Shown here piece after piece: positions 58,513-64,000 of a stretch of DNA of 64,000 nt. This stretch comes from Alphaproteobacteria bacterium (GTDB lineage Bacteria; Pseudomonadota; Alphaproteobacteria; Micropepsales; Micropepsaceae). The first letter of the stretch is position 1; each line of letters starts with the position of its first letter. The stretch lies in NCBI GenBank assembly GCA_019241645.1, contig JAFAWQ010000029.1:62001-126000 (forward strand). Direction: 5' to 3'. A program made the translations under genes and the position numbers. Under the pieces are notes generated by a model. The model did not search any database, was not told where the DNA came from, and saw only the letters and a program-made list of their open reading frames with translations.

Positions 58513-59591
58513 ACGACCTTGAGCCGGGGCGGTTCCGCGGTTGCAGTCTCGTCCGGCAGCGCCAGTTCGACCTGCTCGATGCGAGAGGCGCGGCCCTCGA
58601 TCCGCTTCATCGAGGTTTCGATCTCGGCAATGTCCTTGTTGGCGCGGTCGAAATGGCTGCGCAGATTGCCGACCCTATCGCCCAGCCGTTTCACGTCCTG
58701 CAGCAACTCCACCACGGCTGCCTGAATCCTGTGGGCCTGCTCGCGCATCCTGGCGTCGCGCATCAAGGTCTGGATGGTGTTGATCGCCAGCATGAAAACG
58801 TGTGGCGAGACGATCACCACCTGCATGCGCCGCGCCTTCTGCACGAGCTCGCTGCAAGATATATGCAACTCGGCATAAATGGATTCTGACGGCACGAACA
58901 TGATGGCCGGCGTCTGCACTTCGCCGGGAATGAGATATTTCTCTGCGATGTCTTTCACGTGCTTCTGTATGTCGGCCTTCAGGCGCGCGAGCGCGGGTTT
59001 GCGCTCGCTCTCTGCCGCCTGGCGCAGCGCTTCATAGGCTTCGAGCGGAAATTTGGAATCGACGACGATCACGCCTTTCACATTCGGAACGCGGATGATG
59101 CAATCCGGCCGGCTGCCATTCGAGAGCGTCGGCTGAAATTCGTAATGCCCCGGCGCGAGCTGGTCGGCGACGATGGCCTCCATTCGATCCTGGCCAAAGG
59201 CGCCGCGCGTCTGCTTGTCGGAAAGAATCTCCTGGAGCGACATCACCTGCGTCGAAAGCCCGGCGATGTTCTTCTGCGCTTCGTCGATCACGGTGAGGCG
59301 CTCGCCGATGCTGCTGATGGTTGCCGCCGTTTTGGTCGCGCTCTCCGACAGCGTTTCCGAAACGCGCCGGTTCAGCGCCTCGATTTGGTGGGACATGGTG
59401 CGCTGAAGCTCGGCCTGCGCGGCGATGGTCTGCTTGAACTGGCCGGCAATCTCGCCCTGCGCCACGATCACATGGTCGAGCCGCTGGTCGGCGGCCGGCA
59501 CAGGCTCCTGCTTGCGGCGCAACAAGGCGAACGCCACAAGCGCCGCGGATATGATGAGTGAAGCAGCCAGCAGCAGATATGCGGTATCCAT
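58458..59591 (-). CDS. rmuC: DNA recombination protein RmuC family
   Basis: 377 residues. N-terminal membrane anchor ([19 protein letters not shown]), long coiled coil to about 120, then the RmuC nuclease-like core with [20 protein letters not shown] and [19 protein letters not shown]. The C-terminus overlaps recR in antisense. Confidence 0.92.
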   Translation of the reverse strand: MDTAYLLLAASLIISAALVAFALLRRKQEPVPAADQRLDHVIVAQGEIAGQFKQTIAAQAELQRTMSHQIEALNRRVSETLSESATKTAATISSIGERLTVIDEAQKNIAGLSTQVMSLQEILSDKQTRGAFGQDRMEAIVADQLAPGHYEFQPTLSNGSRPDCIIRVPNVKGVIVVDSKFPLEAYEALRQAAESERKPALARLKADIQKHVKDIAEKYLIPGEVQTPAIMFVPSESIYAELHISCSELVQKARRMQVVIVSPHVFMLAINTIQTLMRDARMREQAHRIQAAVVELLQDVKRLGDRVGNLRSHFDRANKDIAEIETSMKRIEGRASRIEQVELALPDETATAEPPRLKVVQSGLRAVNAADSVPSSR

Positions 59592-59716
59592 GAGCGGGTG
59601 ACCGGGTTTGCGATTCGGGTGGCAGTATAGCGTGTTCCCGGCTTGTACTCACCAGCTCGCCGGTAGAAATCCGCAGCTTTCTTGACCATTTAGGCGGGAA
59701 TCCCTATCTCCACTCC

Positions 59717-60235
59717 ATGTCCATTCGCCCAGTCCTGACAGCGCCCGATCCGCGGCTCAAAGCCATGTCGGAGGACGTCGCGCAGGTGAATGACGAGCTG
59801 AAGAAGCTCATCGATGACATGCTGGAGACCATGTACGCCGAGGACGGCATTGGTCTCGCCGCCATCCAGGTCGGTGTTCCGAAGCGGTTGCTGGTGATGG
59901 ATTTGGCCCAGAAGGAGGGCCGGCGCGAACCTCAGGCTTTCGTCAACCCCCGCATCCTGTGGGCCTCGGACGAGACCACCACGGTTCAGGAGGGCTGCCT
60001 TTCGGTGCCGGACATCTGGGAGGATGTGGAACGCCCGACCCGCATCACCGCCGAGTTCCTCGACCGCGACGGCACGTTGAAAACGGTGGAAGCCAACGGT
60101 CTGCTGTCCACCTGCCTGCAGCACGAGATGGATCATCTGAACGGCGTGTTGTTCATCGATCATCTGTCGAAGCTCAAGCGCTCCATGGCGCTGCGCAAGG
60201 TGCAAAAGGCCCGTCGCCTCGAACAGGCGAGCTAG
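59717..60235 (+). CDS. def: Peptide deformylase
   Basis: 172 residues. All three motifs: GIGLAAIQVG, EGCLSVP (metal Cys) and QHEMDHLNGVLF (two metal His and catalytic Glu). Removes the N-formyl group from nascent proteins. Usually next to fmt, which here begins 3.6 kb downstream after five membrane-protein genes. Confidence 0.97.
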   Translation: MSIRPVLTAPDPRLKAMSEDVAQVNDELKKLIDDMLETMYAEDGIGLAAIQVGVPKRLLVMDLAQKEGRREPQAFVNPRILWASDETTTVQEGCLSVPDIWEDVERPTRITAEFLDRDGTLKTVEANGLLSTCLQHEMDHLNGVLFIDHLSKLKRSMALRKVQKARRLEQAS

Positions 60236-60417
60236 GTCCGCCTCAACCGTTTTTCCATTTCGATCATAATTTCAGACTGAACAGAAAGATTCGCGTAGAA
60301 TCTTTCATCCCGGCTATGGACATCGGTTCGCTTCGCCCCATGTAACATCGAGGCAAGGGAGTTGGGGCGCACGCCAGACTGCGTGGGCAGCTTCCGCTGC
60401 CGTGGGAGGGGCATCCC

Positions 60418-60909
60418 ATGCTTGAGCGGATTTTTCCGAAGGCGTTCGACAACACCTATCGCGGTCATTGGCTGGGCATCGCGCTCTTCGCTCCCATCGT
60501 TTTCGTGAAAGCCGCGCAAGGCGTGGTGTCGATGCTGACGCCAGCAAGCACCATGGCCGGCGCCGACGGGATTCCGCTGGACCGGTTCAATCCCATTGCC
60601 GCCGATACCGCGGTCGAGATGTTCGCGCTGCTGGGCATGTATCTGCTTGTGGTGCCGGTCATCGGTGCCGTCGCGTTGCTCCGCTATCGCGCCATGATCC
60701 CGTTTCTGTTCCTGATGCTGCTGGCCGTGCAGCTCGGCGCGCGGACGCTGAATTACCTGCATCCCATCGTGCGCGTGTCGGCAGGCGGCGGACAGCCAAT
60801 CGGCTTGTATGTGAACCTCGCAGTCCTCGCTCTCACCGTCGTCGGATTTGTTCTGTCGGTGTCTGCTTCAAGCGCGCGCGCATCACAGGTGGAGGGGACA
60901 CGTCCATGA
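60418..60909 (+). CDS. Membrane protein of unknown function
   Basis: 163 residues with four hydrophobic segments (GIALFAPIVFVKAAQGVVSM, FALLGMYLLVVPVIGAVALL and others). Its stop overlaps the next start (ATGA), so the two are coupled. No family recognised. Confidence 0.75.
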   Translation: MLERIFPKAFDNTYRGHWLGIALFAPIVFVKAAQGVVSMLTPASTMAGADGIPLDRFNPIAADTAVEMFALLGMYLLVVPVIGAVALLRYRAMIPFLFLMLLAVQLGARTLNYLHPIVRVSAGGGQPIGLYVNLAVLALTVVGFVLSVSASSARASQVEGTRP

Positions 60910-61658
60910 CGGCCCCGCCATCAGCCATTCCCATTTCCTGGTCGCACATTCCGCCGGGCAGCGCGTGGTGGATGTACGCCATCGTGGTCGCAGTGCTGGC
61001 ATTCCACATCGGCGGCGGCAGCGTGGCGATTGTGTCGGGTTACGGGGCCGTGCTGATGCGAAAAGGCGCGGAGCTGCACCGAAAGCTGGGAAAGGTTTTC
61101 GTGATTGCCATGTTGGTGATGGCCGCCTTTGGCACGGTGCTGTCCGTTGAGATCAATCAGCCAGGCAATATCGGCGGTGGAATTCTCGCCGCCTATCTTG
61201 TGCTCACAGGCGTGATGACGATCCGGCAAAAACCCGCGACGGTTGGCCGGTTCGAGAAAGCCATTGTGCTCTTGCCGCTGGGCGTGAGCGCGCTCTTTTT
61301 GGCGTGGGGCATCCAATCGACGCGGAATGGCGGCGCGCTCAATGGCTTCGGCTCGCCGCTTTATTATACATTTTCCGGTCTTGCGGCGCTCTTTGCCGCG
61401 CTGGATATGCGGATGATTCTGAGTGGCGGCGTTTCGGGCATTCAGCGGATCAGGCGACATTTGTGGCGGATGTGCGTGGGGCTGTTCTTCGCCTCCGGCT
61501 CTTTCTTTCTCGGCCAGCAGAAGGTGATGCCGAAAATCATGCACGGCTCGCCGGTGCTATGGGTGCTGGCGCTGGCGCCACTGGGATTCATGATCTACTG
61601 GCTGATCCGCACCCGGCGCAAAGGGAAACAATTGCCGGCGCTGGCAGGTATTGCCTGA
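60906..61658 (+). CDS. Membrane protein (DUF2306-like)
   Basis: 250 residues and about seven hydrophobic segments. Contains HIGGGSVAIVSGYGAVLMRK, GAELHRKLGKVFVIAMLV and a C-terminal tail RTRRKGKQ. The H-R-K-x-G-K pattern resembles DUF2306 integral membrane proteins. Coupled to the upstream gene. Function unknown. Confidence 0.75.
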   Translation: MTAPPSAIPISWSHIPPGSAWWMYAIVVAVLAFHIGGGSVAIVSGYGAVLMRKGAELHRKLGKVFVIAMLVMAAFGTVLSVEINQPGNIGGGILAAYLVLTGVMTIRQKPATVGRFEKAIVLLPLGVSALFLAWGIQSTRNGGALNGFGSPLYYTFSGLAALFAALDMRMILSGGVSGIQRIRRHLWRMCVGLFFASGSFFLGQQKVMPKIMHGSPVLWVLALAPLGFMIYWLIRTRRKGKQLPALAGIA

Positions 61659-61680
61659 CGCAATCGCCGCTTTGGGGGGC

Positions 61681-62376
61681 ATGATGGACGAATCGCAACA
61701 GAAAGCAGCGCGGCTCGCGGGCTTTCTCTACCTTTTTACCAACGCGGTGGCGATTTTCGCCTTTGTCGTGCGCGGTCGCGTGGTCGTTCGCGGCGATGCT
61801 TCGCAAACCGCCTCGAACATTCTTGCGTCGGAACATCTCTTTCGCAGTGCCATCGTCGCGGAACTGGTTTGTGTTGCCGGCACGATTGCGCTTGTGGTCG
61901 CGCTGTACGTTGTCCTGCGGCCCGTGAACCGAAACCTGGCGGTATTGGCGGTCTGCTGGCGCATGGCGGAGAACGCCGTGCTCGCGATGGTGACGCTGGC
62001 CGAGTTCGCCGTGCTCGCCTTTCTCGAACGTGTGCCATACCTCGATGCGATCGGCATGCCGGAGCAACAGTCGCTCGCCTATGCGGCGCTGCGCATTTAC
62101 GGCGCGGGTTTCAACATCGGTTTCCTTTTCCTGGGGCTGGGATCCGCCCTGTTCAGCTACCTCTGGCTGAAGTCCGGATACGTCCCAAAGGTCATCGCGG
62201 TATGGGGAATACTCGCTTCGCTCTTGATGGCGGTTTGCATGGCCGTCGTGATGATTTTTCCCGCGCTCACGGCCTCCCTGTCCATTGTCTATCTGGCGCC
62301 GATGGGAATCTACGAGATCGGCTTCGGCCTGTGGCTGCTGATCCGCGGAATCAGACCGCCAGCGGAAGCGATCTAA
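61681..62376 (+). CDS. DUF4386-family membrane protein, copy 1
   Basis: 231 residues from ATG 61681 (or 61684) after a G-rich site. The DUF4386 start block AARLAGFLYLFTNAVAIFA, then ASEHLFRSAIVAELVC and FLFLGLGSALFSYLWLKS. Six or so helices. First of three tandem paralogues. Confidence 0.85.
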   Translation: MMDESQQKAARLAGFLYLFTNAVAIFAFVVRGRVVVRGDASQTASNILASEHLFRSAIVAELVCVAGTIALVVALYVVLRPVNRNLAVLAVCWRMAENAVLAMVTLAEFAVLAFLERVPYLDAIGMPEQQSLAYAALRIYGAGFNIGFLFLGLGSALFSYLWLKSGYVPKVIAVWGILASLLMAVCMAVVMIFPALTASLSIVYLAPMGIYEIGFGLWLLIRGIRPPAEAI

Positions 62377-62386
62377 GAGGCATTCC

Positions 62387-63094
62387 ATGCGCAAAGAATT
62401 ATCGTTGCACTTCTACGCACGGCTGGCGGGTTTTTTATATCTCTTCATCATCGCGATCTTCGACGCCGCCGACTACTTCATCCTCACGCCCGCTATCGTG
62501 CCGGGAAATTTTGCCGCTTCGGCACAAAATGTCATGGCGTCGGAAACGCTCTATCGTTTTGGTCTGGCATGCCAGTTCGCCGCCAGCTGGCTGACAATCG
62601 GGCTGGCCGGATCTCTCTATGTGGTGGTCAGAGCGGTCGATCCCAGCGTCGCAATGTTTGCGCTGGCGTTCCGGATCGTCGAAGCGGCGCTGGGCAGCAT
62701 CTGCACCCTCAGCAGTTTCGTCGCCTTGCGGCTCTACACCGGAGCTTCCACGGCCTTCGGCGAGGATCAGTCGCAAGTCCTGGTGCAGCTGCTGGGGCGT
62801 TTCTACGGCGCCTGCTTTCAGATGACGGTGATCTTCTTCTCCGTCGGCTCAATCCTGTTCTTCTACCTGTTTCTGAAGTCACGCCTTATTCCCCGCCTGA
62901 TTTCGGGTTTCGGGATTTTCGCTTCCATTCTTGTGACGCTGCTTGGTTTCTCCAATCTCGTCGTGCCGCGCTATTCGGAGGCGTTATCACCGGGCTGGAT
63001 CGCGATCCTGGTAGCTGAAGTGGCGGCAGGTTTATGGCTTCTCATCAAAGGCGTCGATTTGAGCTTTTGGAAAACGCGAGAGGCGCTCTCATGA
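62387..63094 (+). CDS. DUF4386-family membrane protein, copy 2
   Basis: 235 residues. Repeats the family layout: YARLAGFLYLFIIAIFDAAD, ASETLYRFGLACQFAASWL and FFSVGSILFFYLFLKSRLIP. Overlaps copy 3 by ATGA. Function unknown. Confidence 0.85.
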   Translation: MRKELSLHFYARLAGFLYLFIIAIFDAADYFILTPAIVPGNFAASAQNVMASETLYRFGLACQFAASWLTIGLAGSLYVVVRAVDPSVAMFALAFRIVEAALGSICTLSSFVALRLYTGASTAFGEDQSQVLVQLLGRFYGACFQMTVIFFSVGSILFFYLFLKSRLIPRLISGFGIFASILVTLLGFSNLVVPRYSEALSPGWIAILVAEVAAGLWLLIKGVDLSFWKTREALS

Positions 63095-63807
63095 TGGAAC
63101 GTCCGGCCGCGCAGGCGCGTATTGCCGGCGCCTGCTATCTGGTCACGATTTTCGCCGGCGCTTTCGCAGAATTTTTTTCCCGCGACAGCCTGACCGTCTC
63201 CGGCAATGCCGCCGCCACCGCGCACAACATCATCGTGCACGAAACCTTGTTTCGCTTTGGCCTGGCTGCCGATCTGGTGATGTTGGCGGCCTATCTTGGC
63301 GTGACGTGGCTGCTCTTCGTGCTGTTGAAACCGGTGAGCAAGAATATCTCCGGCCTTGCAGCGCTTTTCAGTCTGCTGGGAATCGCGGTTGTGGCGGCAA
63401 ACTCCATCAATCACGCCGCGGTTCTTGTCTTCCTGAAGGCGCAGACGCCGGCGCTGCAGCTGGATCAACTCAATGCGCTCGCCTACAGCTTCCTGCGGTT
63501 GCACGGCCAGGGTTACAACATCGCCAGCGTATTCTTCGGTTTTTATTGCGCGCTGATTGGTGGGCTCATTCTGCGATCCACGTTTCTGCCGCGGCTGGTC
63601 GGTGGGCTGATGCTGCTGGCGGGAATTTGTTTCCTGGTGGATTCCTTCGCCATCATTCTATCCCCGCAGTTTGCCAGGCTCCTTTATGTCTACACATCGA
63701 TTGCCAGTCTGGTGGGCGAAGGGTCGCTGACACTGTGGCTGCTGCTGTTCGGCGTGAATGAGACGCGCTGGCGCGAACAGGCAGGCTGTCACGGCATGAT
63801 GGCGTAA
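63091..63807 (+). CDS. DUF4386-family membrane protein, copy 3
   Basis: 238 residues from ATG 63091. Family blocks ARIAGACYLVTIFAGAFAEF, HETLFRFGLAADLVML and GFYCALIGGLILRSTFLPRL. Diverged clearly from copies 1 and 2, so an old duplication. Coupled to copy 2. Confidence 0.85.
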   Translation: MMERPAAQARIAGACYLVTIFAGAFAEFFSRDSLTVSGNAAATAHNIIVHETLFRFGLAADLVMLAAYLGVTWLLFVLLKPVSKNISGLAALFSLLGIAVVAANSINHAAVLVFLKAQTPALQLDQLNALAYSFLRLHGQGYNIASVFFGFYCALIGGLILRSTFLPRLVGGLMLLAGICFLVDSFAIILSPQFARLLYVYTSIASLVGEGSLTLWLLLFGVNETRWREQAGCHGMMA

Positions 63808-63834
63808 GTGAGCGAACTGCTGCAAAATCGCTGA

Positions 63835-64000
63835 ATGACGTTGCGTCTTGCTTTCATGGGTACGCCCGATTTTGCGGTGCCGACGCTTATTGAGCTGATC
63901 GGGCAGGGGCACGAGATTGCCGCCGTGTATACGCAACCGGCGCGGCCGAAGGGACGCGGACTGTCGGCGGAGCCGTCGCCGGTGGCGAAGGCCGCCCGGG
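63835..64000 (+). CDS. fmt: Methionyl-tRNA formyltransferase, N-terminal fragment at window edge
   Basis: The first 55 codons are visible: [20 protein letters not shown] and [19 protein letters not shown], a clear Fmt start. The rest lies beyond the window. Forms formyl-Met-tRNA, the substrate later trimmed by Def, encoded upstream. Confidence 0.93.
   Translation, partial: MTLRLAFMGTPDFAVPTLIELIGQGHEIAAVYTQPARPKGRGLSAEPSPVAKAAR

Overview
This 64 kb window is ordinary high-GC chromosomal DNA of an alphaproteobacterium. The evidence is the gene content and order: recA next to alaS; sucA-sucB-lpd; dnaX-ybaB-recR; purC-purS-purQ-purL; a DUF1476 (F1-ATPase zeta-type) gene; and a short SRP RNA. 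No rRNA is present, so a genus cannot be named. A Rhizomicrobium/Micropepsaceae-like or Caulobacterales-like relative is only a guess. No CRISPR array, prophage or classical IS was seen.

Layout. 0-4 kb: a histidine kinase coupled to a HerA-like ATPase (cut by the window edge), a secreted galactose-oxidase-like protein and a small lipoprotein. 4-11.5 kb: the 2-oxoglutarate dehydrogenase genes with an orphan insert, a Cys-rich copper-binding-type protein, a tiny ORF with an extreme Shine-Dalgarno, and a DUF488 gene. 11.5-24.3 kb: a Wzx/Wzy-type exopolysaccharide cluster (co-polymerase with a dead-looking kinase domain, GH10 enzyme, two GT2, polymerase, flippase, WecG-type transferase, priming transferase, deacetylase, UDP-sugar dehydrogenase). 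24.3-33 kb: tRNA-Leu, rpsD, GST, grxD/bolA and the pur cluster. 33-40 kb: phosphate transport, NUDIX, TauE, MgtC, zeta subunit and envelope proteins. 40-45 kb: purB and four toxin-antitoxin-like pairs. 45-54 kb: recA, alaS, a cyclic-nucleotide-gated K+ channel, icd and an RNA methyltransferase. 54-60 kb: XRE pair, SRP RNA, dnaX-ybaB, a fifth toxin-antitoxin pair, recR, rmuC and def. 60-64 kb: five membrane proteins, then the start of fmt.

The most interesting pattern is a dispersed family of GC-rich elements with hairpin ends. I count eight full elements (labelled R1-R6, R8, R9) and one solo hairpin (R7). Most full copies have an outer hairpin, an inner hairpin and a G-run on the left, mirrored on the right by a C-run, an inner hairpin and an outer hairpin, so the outer hairpins form terminal inverted repeats. 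Two copies (R4, R6) carry a DUF559 PD-(D/E)XK-type nuclease gene in the same orientation. The others look like internally deleted miniatures. One miniature sits in frame inside dnaX and keeps the G-run plus start codon of a DUF559 gene fused to the DUF559 3' tail region. This suggests an autonomous/non-autonomous pair comparable to, but distinct from, RAYT/REP.

Secondary signals are: a self-contained 215 bp unit (promoter, 25-codon ORF, hairpin) before DUF488; antitoxin promoters predicted to give leaderless mRNAs, with palindromic operators; and a 14-bp perfect inverted repeat against the mgtC ribosome binding site.
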